Of a stretch of 15,260 nucleotides of DNA, positions 8,446-15,260 are shown piece by piece. Positions within the stretch are counted from its first letter, which is position 1. Each line of letters opens with the position of its first letter. The position numbers were made by a program, and so were the translations under genes. Location of the stretch: the NCBI GenBank assembly GCA_022729635.1, contig DZAU01000037.1, positions 1 to 15,260 on the forward strand, in the 5' to 3' direction. This DNA comes from Flavobacterium psychrophilum (GTDB lineage: Bacteria; Bacteroidota; Bacteroidia; Flavobacteriales; Flavobacteriaceae). Under the pieces are notes generated by a model, which was not told the DNA's origin, searched no databases, and was given only the letters and a program-made list of their open reading frames with translations.

Positions 8446-10920
8446 ATGACAAAAAGACCTAATCACTATATGTCACAACATAAAATACGTACTATTGACA
8501 ATCTGTCACTTCAGGAATTTGATGCTGAAACCGATTTAATTCCCCTATTGACTCCCGAAGATGAAGAGGAAATGAACAACGAAGAGTTGCCCGATTCGTT
8601 GCCTATTTTACCTTTGCGAAATATGGTTTTATTTCCAGGGGTCGTGATTCCAATAACTGCCGGACGAGACAAATCAATAAAACTGATTAATGATGCTTAT
8701 GCAGCCGGAAAAATAATTGGTGTTGTAGCTCAAAAGAATGAAGAAATTGAAGATCCTACCAGAAATGACGTGCATAATATAGGAACAGTCGCCCGAATTT
8801 TACGAGTTCTAAAAATGCCCGACGGAAACGTTACCGTTATTCTTCAAGGGAAAAAGCGTTTCCAGTTAGATTCTGTTATTTCAGAAAATCCTTACCTTAA
8901 AGCTGAAATTAAAGATATACCAGAAAAAAGACCTAGGAAAAACGATACTGAGTTTATCGCAATTCTTGATTCTGTTAAAGAACTAGCTATTCAGATTATT
9001 AAAGAAAATCCAAATATTCCAAGCGAAGCGACTTTTGCCATTAAAAATATTGAAAGCCAATCGTTTTTAATAAATTTTGTAACTTCAAATATGAGCTTGT
9101 CTGTCGAGGACAAACAAAACCTTTTGTCGATTAATTCATTGAAAGACAGAGCACTTGAAACCCTTCGTTTCATGAATTTGGAATTGCAAAAATTAGAATT
9201 AAAAAACGACATTCAATCTAAAGTTCGTTTTGATTTAGACCAGCAGCAACGAGAATATTTTCTTCATCAGCAAATGAAAACCATTCAGGAAGAATTGGGA
9301 GGCGTTTCGCAAGAAGAAGAAATGGACGAAATGAGTCTGAAAGCCAAGACGAAAAAATGGGACGAAAAAACCCAAAAACATTTCGAAAAAGAATTGGCTA
9401 AAATGCGTCGAATGAACCCACAAGCACCTGATTTTGGGATTCAAAGAAATTATTTAGAGTTGTTTTTAGAATTGCCTTGGAACGAATATTCCAAAGATAA
9501 TTTCGATTTAAAACGTGCTCAAAAAATTCTCGACCGTGATCATTTTGGGCTAGAAGATGTTAAGAAAAGAATGATAGAGCATTTAGCAGTTTTGAAATTG
9601 CGAAACGATATGAAATCTCCAATAATCTGCTTGACAGGACCTCCTGGAGTTGGTAAAACTTCCATCGGAAAATCAGTTGCCGAAGCTCTAGGAAGAGAAT
9701 ATGTGAGGATTTCTCTTGGCGGTTTGCGTGATGAGGCAGAAATTCGTGGTCATCGAAAAACCTATATTGGCGCCATGCCGGGAAGAATTATTCAAAGTTT
9801 GAAAAAAGCGGGAACTTCAAATCCAGTATTTGTTCTGGACGAAATCGATAAATTATCAAACAGCCATCAAGGTGATCCGTCATCAGCATTATTAGAAGTT
9901 TTGGACCCGGAACAAAACAACTCCTTTTATGACAATTTCCTCGAAATGGGTTATGATTTATCGAAAGTGATGTTTATTGCCACTTCAAATAATATGTCTG
10001 AAATTCAACCGGCTTTGAGAGACCGAATGGAAATCATAAAAATGTCAGGATACACAATTGAAGAAAAAGTCGAAATTGCCCGTCAGCACTTGTTTCCAAG
10101 ACAATTGAAAGAGCATGGTCTAACTACCAAAGATTTAACCATTGGAAAAAAACAATTAGAAAAAATTGTTGAAGGTTATACTAGAGAGTCGGGAGTTCGT
10201 GGCTTGGAAGCAAAAATTGCACAAGTAATTCGAAATGCAGCCAAATCTATTGCAATGGAGGAGGAATACAACAAGAAAGTGACTGATGAAGATATTGTAA
10301 AAGTGCTTGGAGTTCCAAGGCTGGAAAGAGATAAATATGAAAGTAATGATGTGGCCGGAGTTGTAACGGGATTGGCTTGGACGAGTGTTGGAGGCGACAT
10401 TTTATTCATAGAATCTTTAATTTCTCAAGGAAAAGGCGGAATGACCATTACCGGAAATTTAGGCACAGTGATGAAAGAATCGGCAACGATAGCTTTGGAA
10501 TATATTAAAGCCAATGCCGAAATTATGGGTTTAAACCAGGGTTTGTTATCAAAATACAATATTCATTTGCACGTTCCGGAAGGAGCAACCCCAAAGGACG
10601 GTCCAAGTGCGGGAATAGCTATGCTAACTTCTTTGGTTTCTGTACTCACCCAAAAGAAAGTGAAGAAAGGTTTGGCTATGACTGGTGAGATTACTTTGCG
10701 CGGAAAAGTTTTGCCTGTGGGCGGAATAAAAGAGAAAATTTTGGCAGCAAAAAGAGCCAATATCAAGGAAATTATTTTATGCCACGAAAATAAAAATGAC
10801 ATCGACGAAATAAAACCTGAATATATCGAAGGGTTGACTTTTCATTATGTTAAAGAAATGAGTGAGGTGTTGAATATTGCAATCACAAATCAAAAAGTTA
10901 AAAACGCAAAAGTTTTATAG
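8446..10920 (+). CDS. lon: ATP-dependent protease Lon (endopeptidase La)
   Basis: This 824-residue cytoplasmic AAA+ serine protease degrades misfolded and selected regulatory proteins. An acidic N-terminal extension of about 50 residues precedes the LON substrate-binding domain (LPILPLRNMVLFPG from residue 52), then a coiled-coil region with DLDQQQREYFLHQQMK and QEELGG. The AAA+ module has Walker A GPPGVGKT (398-405), Walker B VFVLDEIDK (Asp465, Glu466) and sensor-1 region IATSNN. The protease domain has PKDGPSAG with catalytic Ser721, and Lys764 in GGIKEKI; the 43-residue spacing matches Ser679/Lys722 of E. coli Lon. All catalytic residues are present. E. coli Lon has 784 residues; the extra length is mainly the N-terminal extension. 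Start choice: ATG 8446 follows an A-rich leader, but ATG 8470 (MSQHKIRT) agrees better with the N-terminus I recall in Flavobacterium Lon, so either is possible. It ends at a terminator and is probably monocistronic. Confidence 0.97.
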   Translation: MTKRPNHYMSQHKIRTIDNLSLQEFDAETDLIPLLTPEDEEEMNNEELPDSLPILPLRNMVLFPGVVIPITAGRDKSIKLINDAYAAGKIIGVVAQKNEEIEDPTRNDVHNIGTVARILRVLKMPDGNVTVILQGKKRFQLDSVISENPYLKAEIKDIPEKRPRKNDTEFIAILDSVKELAIQIIKENPNIPSEATFAIKNIESQSFLINFVTSNMSLSVEDKQNLLSINSLKDRALETLRFMNLELQKLELKNDIQSKVRFDLDQQQREYFLHQQMKTIQEELGGVSQEEEMDEMSLKAKTKKWDEKTQKHFEKELAKMRRMNPQAPDFGIQRNYLELFLELPWNEYSKDNFDLKRAQKILDRDHFGLEDVKKRMIEHLAVLKLRNDMKSPIICLTGPPGVGKTSIGKSVAEALGREYVRISLGGLRDEAEIRGHRKTYIGAMPGRIIQSLKKAGTSNPVFVLDEIDKLSNSHQGDPSSALLEVLDPEQNNSFYDNFLEMGYDLSKVMFIATSNNMSEIQPALRDRMEIIKMSGYTIEEKVEIARQHLFPRQLKEHGLTTKDLTIGKKQLEKIVEGYTRESGVRGLEAKIAQVIRNAAKSIAMEEEYNKKVTDEDIVKVLGVPRLERDKYESNDVAGVVTGLAWTSVGGDILFIESLISQGKGGMTITGNLGTVMKESATIALEYIKANAEIMGLNQGLLSKYNIHLHVPEGATPKDGPSAGIAMLTSLVSVLTQKKVKKGLAMTGEITLRGKVLPVGGIKEKILAAKRANIKEIILCHENKNDIDEIKPEYIEGLTFHYVKEMSEVLNIAITNQKVKNAKVL

Positions 10921-10940
10921 GCAAAGTTTTTGAAATTGTG

Positions 10941-10975
10941 AATTCCATCCCGATTACATCGGGGTGGAATTTTTA
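10941..10975 (+). terminator. Intrinsic terminator of lon
   Basis: A 14-bp stem (10941-10954 with 10958-10971, one G-U pair) closes a 3-base TAC loop and runs into a short T tract (10970-10974). The GC-rich centre (CATCCCGAT with ATCGGGGTG) makes it stable. It begins 21 bases after the lon stop codon. Confidence 0.8.
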
Positions 10976-11034
10976 TTTCATTTAGAATTTACTCGGAAAC
11001 TTCATAAAAAACAAAATTTTAATCTTTATAATTT

Positions 11035-11042
11035 TATCTTCG
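11035..11042 (+). promoter_or_regulatory. Candidate -7 element of the porQ-cmk promoter
   Basis: TATCTTCG matches seven of eight positions of TAnnTTTG. It lies 36 bases before the porQ ATG and downstream of the lon terminator, so a promoter is required in this interval. No strong TTTG box is seen upstream. Confidence 0.4.
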
Positions 11043-11078
11043 CATTTGCGTTTTACTATACAGAATAGCCATTAAAAT

Positions 11079-12098
11079 ATGCAGCAAAAACTTTTAATTC
11101 TCTTTTTATTTTCGCTTTGTACTGTGTCTTACAGTCAAATAGGAGGGAAATATACTTATCAGTTTTTAAACTTGGTGACTTCGCCAAGACAGGCAGCTTT
11201 GGGAGGGAAAACAATAACAATTTATGATGACGATGTCAATCAGGCACATTATAATCCGGCCACGATAAATGAGGAAATGGACAATCATCTGGCACTGAAT
11301 TATGGAAGCTATTTTGGAGAAGTGACTTACGGTACAGCTTCTTATGCTTATACTTATGACCGGCATTTGCAAACTTTTCAAGCTGGAATAAATTATGTAA
11401 ATTATGGCAGTTTTGAAGGATATGACGAAAATGGTCAGGCTACTTCTTCGTTTACAGGTAGCGAAGTAGCACTTTCTTTTGGATATGCTTATAATGTTCC
11501 AAATTCAAATTTATTTTTAGGAGCAAACGGAAAATTAATATCATCGACTTTAGAAAGTTATAATTCCTTTGGTGGAGCGGTCGATTTAGCTGCTATTTAT
11601 ATTGATGATCCCAATGACGTCAACTGGGCTTTAGTGATTCGAAATATTGGAACACAATTTACAACCTATAATGGTATAAACGAAAAATTGCCTTTAGAAA
11701 TAATGGCAGGTGTTTCGCAAGAATTAGAAAATGTGCCTATTCGATGGCATTTAACTTTGGATAATTTGCAGCAATGGAATATTTCTTTTTCTAATCCAAA
11801 TCAAGAACAAACCTCACTTGATGGAAGCACCACTGAAAGCAAAACCTCATTTTTGGGCAATGCACTGCGGCATACCATTTTTGGAGTCGAACTTTTTCCA
11901 AAAAAATCTTTCAATCTCAGATTAGGATATAATTTTAGACGAGCCGAAGAATTGCAAATTTTAGATCAAAGAAATTTCTCTGGAATTTCTGTTGGTTTTG
12001 GATTGAAATTTAACAGAATAAAATTTAATTATTCCTATTCAAGATATACCTTAGCGGGAAATACGAGTTTGTTTGGTTTGACCATTAATTTACAATAA
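11079..12098 (+). CDS. porQ: Type IX secretion system outer-membrane protein PorQ (PorV/PorQ family)
   Basis: This 339-residue protein starts with a signal peptide (residues 1-19, cleavage likely before Gln20 in SYSQ). The mature start GGKYTYQFLNLVTSPRQAAL followed by GG, DDDVNQAHYNPA and repeated amphipathic, aromatic-rich strands is typical of the PorV/PorQ family, which has a FadL-like outer-membrane beta-barrel fold. In the T9SS of Porphyromonas gingivalis, PorQ works with PorU, PorV and PorZ in the attachment complex, which removes the C-terminal signal of cargo proteins and anchors them on the surface; PorQ tethers PorZ. The same role is inferred here. No other T9SS gene is in the window, as expected since por/gld genes are scattered. 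The cmk start lies 7 bases after the stop, so the two are probably co-transcribed. A less specific PorV-like annotation is the main alternative. Confidence 0.88.
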   Translation: MQQKLLILFLFSLCTVSYSQIGGKYTYQFLNLVTSPRQAALGGKTITIYDDDVNQAHYNPATINEEMDNHLALNYGSYFGEVTYGTASYAYTYDRHLQTFQAGINYVNYGSFEGYDENGQATSSFTGSEVALSFGYAYNVPNSNLFLGANGKLISSTLESYNSFGGAVDLAAIYIDDPNDVNWALVIRNIGTQFTTYNGINEKLPLEIMAGVSQELENVPIRWHLTLDNLQQWNISFSNPNQEQTSLDGSTTESKTSFLGNALRHTIFGVELFPKKSFNLRLGYNFRRAEELQILDQRNFSGISVGFGLKFNRIKFNYSYSRYTLAGNTSLFGLTINLQ

Positions 12099-12105
12099 AA
12101 CTATT

Positions 12106-12786
12106 TTGGATAAAAAAATTACCATTGCAATTGACGGATTTTCCTCAACAGGGAAAAGTACTTTGGCAAAAGAATTGGCAAAACATTTAGGATATGTTTA
12201 TGTCGATACTGGAGCAATGTATCGCGCAGTGGCTTTGTTTGCAATGCAAAAAGGATATATTGGTGCTGCTTTTTTTGACAAAGAATCATTAATTAAGAGC
12301 CTGCCTTTTATAAAATTATCATTTAAATTCAATTCTGATTTGGGTTTTGCCGAAATGTATTTGAATGATGTCAATGTCGAGAAAGAGATTCGCACCATAG
12401 AAGTTTCTAATTTTGTTAGCAAGGTTGCCGAAATTTCTGAGGTGCGTTCAAAATTAGTCGAACAACAACAGGAAATGGGCAAAGATAAAGGCGTCGTTAT
12501 GGATGGTAGAGATATTGGAACGATTGTCTTTCCGGATGCCGATTTGAAAATATTTATGACTGCAAGTCCAATAACTCGTGCCGAAAGACGATATAATGAA
12601 TTAAAACGAAAAGGGGATAATGTTACTTTTGATGAAGTTTTGAAAAACGTAGAAGATAGGGATTATATTGATACCCATCGAAATGATTCTCCGCTTGTTA
12701 AAGCAAAAGATGCTATAGAATTTGATAATTCAGATATTTCGAAACAGGAACAATTTGATAAAGTTTTAAAATTTCTCCCTATATAA
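12106..12786 (+). CDS. cmk: (d)CMP kinase (cytidylate kinase), TTG start
   Basis: This cytoplasmic NMP kinase phosphorylates CMP and dCMP with ATP, feeding pyrimidine nucleotide recycling. The P-loop is GFSSTGKST (residues 11-19, Lys17). Other family motifs are YVDTGAMYRAVALFA, VVMDGRDIGTIVFPDADLKI and the region with TRAERRYNEL and DRDYIDTHRNDSPLVKA, where CMP-binding and lid residues sit. The length of 226 residues is normal for the family. The start must be TTG at 12106: an in-frame TGA lies at 12079, no ATG or GTG falls between, and the next in-frame ATG (MYRAV) is after the P-loop. The start lies 7 bases downstream of the porQ stop, so translational coupling is plausible. A strong terminator follows 27 bases after the stop, making porQ-cmk a two-gene unit. 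Confidence 0.95.
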   Translation: MDKKITIAIDGFSSTGKSTLAKELAKHLGYVYVDTGAMYRAVALFAMQKGYIGAAFFDKESLIKSLPFIKLSFKFNSDLGFAEMYLNDVNVEKEIRTIEVSNFVSKVAEISEVRSKLVEQQQEMGKDKGVVMDGRDIGTIVFPDADLKIFMTASPITRAERRYNELKRKGDNVTFDEVLKNVEDRDYIDTHRNDSPLVKAKDAIEFDNSDISKQEQFDKVLKFLPI

Positions 12787-12813
12787 GAGGAAAATAGAAT
12801 TTACATATTAATT

Positions 12814-12840
12814 AAGCCTCGCAATTTGCGAGGTTTTTTT
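12814..12840 (+). terminator. Intrinsic terminator of porQ-cmk
   Basis: A 9-bp stem (12814-12822 with 12828-12836, one G-U pair, core CCTCGC/GCGAGG) with a 5-base loop is followed by a T run to 12840. It is a textbook intrinsic terminator placed 27 bases after the cmk stop. Confidence 0.88.
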
Positions 12841-12963
12841 ATTTTATAAACTCTTTAGATTTTTTCCATATTCATTTGAGTGTTTTAATAAATAGTTTTT
12901 AATATATCGTAAGAAAATTATATAGTAAAAAAAATATTTTGTGTATTTCATCGATATTATTTG

Positions 12964-12992
12964 TTTGTTAAACGATAAAACACTTATATTTA
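12964..12992 (+). promoter_or_regulatory. Promoter of the CAP-domain lipoprotein gene
   Basis: TTTG at 12964-12967 is followed after 17 bases by TATATTTA at 12985-12992, seven of eight positions of TAnnTTTG. Transcription would start near 12998, giving a leader of about 77 bases. The 12841-12963 stretch upstream is AT-rich, and I see nothing else in it. Confidence 0.5.
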
Positions 12993-13044
12993 TGCAATAA
13001 TTAACAAGTTCTTACAATATTAATCCTAAAGAAGTTTGCCCCAC

Positions 13045-13070
13045 AATCTACTTTAAACCTAATCTACTTT
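13045..13070 (+). repeat. 10-bp direct repeat in the leader of the CAP lipoprotein gene
   Basis: AATCTACTTT occurs at 13045-13054 and again at 13061-13070, 16 bases apart from start to start, the second copy ending 5 bases before the ATG. Its meaning is unknown; it may be chance in AT-rich DNA or mark a protein or ribosome contact site. Confidence 0.5.
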
Positions 13071-13075
13071 TTATT

Positions 13076-13576
13076 ATGAAAGCAAAATTACTTCGTGTAT
13101 TATTGCTGGTTGCAATAATATTCACAATGAATTCATGTTCACCTGATAGTTCAGAGAATCCTACTTCCTCTGCATCTACACAGAAAGCAATGCCTTATTC
13201 TTATAATCAATCAGAGATTGAAGCTATGGCTTTGATTAATGCTTATAGAGTTAGCATTGGTTTAAATGAGTTGAAAGAAATTAATCATATTTCATATAAA
13301 TCTGAAGAACACGATCATTATATGATTGCAAATAATGTGGTTAATCACGATGATTTTGTTTCACGTTCAGAAAATATCATGCAAGTTTTAGGAGCAAAAA
13401 ACGTGAGCGAAAATATTGCCTATAACTATAATTCCCCTCAAGCAGCTTTGGATGCTTGGTTGAAAAGCCCAAGCCATAAAGCAAATATTGAAGGTAATTT
13501 TACACATTTCGGACTTTCGATAAGAGTTAGTGCTGAGGGAAAAAAATACTACACAAATATCTTTGCGAAAATATAA
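13076..13576 (+). CDS. CAP/SCP-domain (YkwD-like) lipoprotein
   Basis: This 166-residue protein has a lipoprotein signal peptide: MKAK, a hydrophobic stretch, then MNSC with the lipidated Cys at residue 21. A short Ser/Asp/Glu-rich linker (SPDSSEN) follows, which might act as a surface-export signal as described for Bacteroidota lipoproteins. From residue 47 to the end is a compact CAP domain: ALINAYRVSIGLNEL, then the cavity-type residues His91 (VVNHDDF), Glu112 (SENIA) and His134 (SPSHKANIEG), and the closing strand KKYYTNIFAKI. Bacterial CAP proteins of this YkwD type are common, but their molecular function is poorly known; the His/Glu residues suggest metal binding or a weak hydrolytic role, which is inference. 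It stands alone between a terminator upstream and a shared terminator downstream. Confidence 0.88.
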   Translation: MKAKLLRVLLLVAIIFTMNSCSPDSSENPTSSASTQKAMPYSYNQSEIEAMALINAYRVSIGLNELKEINHISYKSEEHDHYMIANNVVNHDDFVSRSENIMQVLGAKNVSENIAYNYNSPQAALDAWLKSPSHKANIEGNFTHFGLSIRVSAEGKKYYTNIFAKI

Positions 13577-13668
13577 GCAAGATTTGAATAATTTATGGGT
13601 TCTTTAATAGACAGTCATTGATATTGAAATGATATAATTTTTGTTTCAATTCTAACATAAATTTTGTC

Positions 13669-13720
13669 AAAAACACATTTAAAAGACCCGCTTTATGGCG
13701 GGTCTTTTAAATGTGTTTTT
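13669..13720. terminator. Bidirectional terminator between convergent genes
   Basis: A perfect 23-bp stem (13669-13691 with 13698-13720) with a 6-base loop. The core is AAGACCCGC with its complement, and the outer ends are a run of A on the left and T on the right, so either strand yields a GC-rich hairpin followed by U residues. It lies 92 bases after the CAP gene stop (+) and 51 bases beyond the stop of the DUF2911 gene (-), and serves both. Confidence 0.9.
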
Positions 13721-13771
13721 AGATTTCAATTTGATGAAACTTGATAAAGTAGAATAATTTTGGAGTAATTA

Positions 13772-14614
13772 TTACTTACTCCACTCCTCAATACTGTCTT
13801 TATTCATTTTTACATAGTCTTGATTTTTGGCAATTTCTGCCGCTGCAAGTGATTGTTTTGCAGTTTCTATTGCCCCTTTTTTATCACCCTGTTTGGCTTG
13901 AATTTGTGATTTTAATCGAGTGTACCAAAAAGGTTTGTCTTTATTCATTTCTATGGCTTTATTAATATAAGTCAAGGCTTTTGCCAAATCTCCGTTAGAT
14001 TGAAATAAATATTGGGCTGATGAAAAATAATCTCCGGCCGATGGTCCCGCCAAAGCCTTGTCAATGCTCGCCATTGCGGTTTTTTGAGTTGGAACTTCGA
14101 ATTTAATAGAAGTCACAGTTTTTTCCCAAGACAATTCTAAAACACCAAAATTGTTATCTAAATTGTTAATGCCAATAGTAAAACTTTCTACAAATCTGTC
14201 TAATCCTTCTGATTTTGCACTTGTTCTCAAAGCCACTTTTGTTTCGTCCCAAGTTTCCGGAGTTCCCCAATTGTCTGTTGATGAGTAAAAAACTATTTCC
14301 CATTTATCGGCTCTCGGAATTGTAAACAAAGCATATTTCCCTTTTGGCAACGTTTTTCCGTCAATGACCACATCGTCGCTAAATGAGATTGTCGTGTTCT
14401 CATTGGCGCCAGTTCTCCATAATTTTCCAAAAGGAACCAAATTATTAAATACATCTCTGCCTTTTGCACTTGGTCTGGAATAGGTAATTTCTACATTAGT
14501 TAGACCAACAACCTGTGTTAATGTTGACTTCGGGCTTGGCTGAGGGGTTTTTACCTGAGCTTCGATAACATAGTTGGCAATCATCATTGCCAAAATAACA
14601 ATTATTTTTTTCAT
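13772..14614 (-). CDS. Secreted DUF2911 protein with C-terminal TPR-like helices
   Basis: With the ATG at 14614 the protein has 280 residues and begins with a clean signal peptide (MKKIIVILAMMIANYVIEAQ, cleavage probably after EA). The open frame continues 8 codons to a TTG at 14638, but that codon overlaps a good -7 promoter box, so the ATG is preferred. Residues about 25-170 form a DUF2911 domain, recognised by EITYSRPSAKGRDVF, FGKLWRTGANENTTISF, LPKGKYALFTIP and the WEIVFYS to NWGTP stretch. This domain is common in Bacteroidota and has no established function that I know of. The C-terminal 90 residues are helical with TPR-like periodicity (SAQYLFQSNGDLAKALTYI, ALTYINKAIEMNKDKP, GDKKGAIETAKQSLAAAE). 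Location is inferred to be periplasmic or exported. It lies 73 bases downstream of the HAD gene on the same strand and may be read from that promoter too. Confidence 0.85.
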   Translation of the reverse strand: MKKIIVILAMMIANYVIEAQVKTPQPSPKSTLTQVVGLTNVEITYSRPSAKGRDVFNNLVPFGKLWRTGANENTTISFSDDVVIDGKTLPKGKYALFTIPRADKWEIVFYSSTDNWGTPETWDETKVALRTSAKSEGLDRFVESFTIGINNLDNNFGVLELSWEKTVTSIKFEVPTQKTAMASIDKALAGPSAGDYFSSAQYLFQSNGDLAKALTYINKAIEMNKDKPFWYTRLKSQIQAKQGDKKGAIETAKQSLAAAEIAKNQDYVKMNKDSIEEWSK

Positions 14615-14635
14615 AGCATTTAATTTAGATTTATT

Positions 14636-14643
14636 CAAAATTA
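14636..14643 (-). promoter_or_regulatory. -7 element of the DUF2911 gene promoter
   Basis: On the - strand this reads TAATTTTG, an exact TAnnTTTG match, 21 bases before the ATG at 14614. No good TTTG box is seen upstream. It implies a short leader of about 15 bases and excludes the upstream TTG as a start for transcripts from this promoter. Confidence 0.45.
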
Positions 14644-14687
14644 CAAATTCAAGTGTTTAAATATGTTAATTATTCCTTAATTTGAAA

Positions 14688-15260
14688 TTAGTATTGTGAG
14701 ATTTTCTCAAAACTCAACTCATCAAAATGATTAATAACCAAATCCGCCTTTGATAAATCCTGCAGTTTTGAATGTTCACTTTTGTAGCCAATGCATAAAA
14801 TTCCGGCAGCTTTTGCGGCAATCACGCCGTTTGTACTGTCTTCAATAATGACACAGTTTTCTTTTGAAGCGAGAGATAAATTAGCGGCAAATTCAAATAT
14901 TGCCGGGTGCGGTTTCGAATTTGGAAAATCCTCCCCGCTAACAATGTGACTAAAATATGGATATAAATTAAATCGTTTGAATACTCTGTCGATGGTTACT
15001 TTTGCAGCCGAAGATGCTAAAATTAATTCCATTCCATTTGAATGTAAATTTTTGATTAATTTCTCGACCCCTTCGAGTAAAGCCAAATCTTCTTTGTTGT
15101 CGAAGGCATCATTAAAAATTGTGCGCTTTCTTTGAATTAAATCCTCCACTTCATAGCTGAGAGGAAATATTTCTTTCAATTTTTGGAAAGTATTTCTTGT
15201 TGAAAATCCAGTAAATGAAGTATATATTTCTTCGGAAACTTCAATATTTAGTTCAGAAAA
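14688..15260 (-). CDS. HAD-superfamily hydrolase, beta-phosphoglucomutase-like, 5' end cut by window edge
   Basis: The frame is open to the right edge, giving 190 C-terminal residues. The TTG at 15179 is internal, because the residues before it (YTSFTGFSTRNTFQKLKE) continue the alpha-helical cap expected in the beta-PGM/phosphatase group. Visible HAD motifs are motif II ILASSA (Ser), motif III Lys in NSKPHPAIFEFA, and motif IV IIEDSTNGVIAAKAAG (Glu-Asp). The nucleophile motif DxD lies in the missing N-terminus. The protein is a cytoplasmic phosphatase or phosphosugar mutase acting on a small phosphorylated metabolite; the substrate cannot be told from this fragment. The C-terminus ends LVINHFDELSFEKISQY, normal for the group. 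Same strand as the DUF2911 gene, 73 bases upstream of it, with no terminator between. Confidence 0.88.
   Translation of the reverse strand, partial: FSELNIEVSEEIYTSFTGFSTRNTFQKLKEIFPLSYEVEDLIQRKRTIFNDAFDNKEDLALLEGVEKLIKNLHSNGMELILASSAAKVTIDRVFKRFNLYPYFSHIVSGEDFPNSKPHPAIFEFAANLSLASKENCVIIEDSTNGVIAAKAAGILCIGYKSEHSKLQDLSKADLVINHFDELSFEKISQY

Noticed and set aside
13669..13720. Long perfect inverted repeat considered as an insertion-sequence end or CRISPR-like unit
   Set aside because: Single copy in the window, between convergent genes, with A and T runs on the outside; a bidirectional terminator explains it fully.
15177..15179. TTG as start codon of the HAD gene
   Set aside because: The upstream in-frame sequence is open to the edge and reads as the HAD cap domain; starting here would also omit the DxD nucleophile.
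1..15260. Search for a defence system, toxin-antitoxin pair, phage remnant or biosynthetic cluster
   Set aside because: All genes belong to ordinary metabolic, transport or envelope families, with uniform composition and no integrase, transposase or attachment-site signs.

Overview
The window is about 15.3 kb of AT-rich chromosome from a member of the Bacteroidota, most probably Flavobacterium or a close relative. This rests on four observations: Bacteroidota-type promoter boxes (TAnnTTTG at -7) before several genes, almost no Shine-Dalgarno sequences, a PorQ-type component of the type IX secretion system (T9SS), and proteins of Bacteroidota-typical architecture (NagB fused to a PIG-L deacetylase, a GlcD/Fe-S fusion oxidoreductase, DUF2911). 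It looks like ordinary core chromosome. I found no mobile element, phage gene, CRISPR array, tRNA or rRNA.

Layout. The + strand carries eight genes in a row. (1) The 3' part of a NagB-PIG-L fusion enzyme (2-1786), open at the left edge. (2) A 969-residue FAD and Fe-S oxidoreductase of the D-2-hydroxyacid dehydrogenase type (2002-4911), followed by a perfect 15-bp palindrome. (3) An APC-superfamily amino-acid permease (5144-6829) with its own promoter and terminator. (4) A UMF1/Atg22-type MFS transporter (6965-8278). (5) The Lon protease (8446-10920), ending in a terminator. (6 and 7) porQ and cmk, 7 bases apart and probably co-transcribed, with cmk starting at TTG and followed by a terminator. 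(8) A CAP/SCP-domain lipoprotein (13076-13576). A perfect 23-bp hairpin at 13669-13720 then separates these from two - strand genes: a secreted DUF2911 protein with C-terminal TPR-like helices (13772-14614), and a HAD phosphatase/phosphoglucomutase-like gene (14688 to the right edge) whose 5' end is missing.

How the genes relate. Most are separate transcription units with housekeeping, transport or envelope jobs: amino-sugar catabolism, respiratory oxidation of a hydroxy acid, amino-acid uptake, protein quality control, T9SS surface attachment, and pyrimidine nucleotide recycling. Only porQ-cmk, and perhaps the HAD gene with the DUF2911 gene, look like operons. No intergenic gap exceeds 300 bases; the largest is 12787-13075.

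I see no clearly new multi-gene system. The points most worth a second look are a Thr in place of the catalytic Asp in the NagB domain, the palindrome at 4942-4975 that may be a dispersed element, the forced TTG start of cmk, and several start codons that should be moved because the longest ORF runs into a terminator or promoter.
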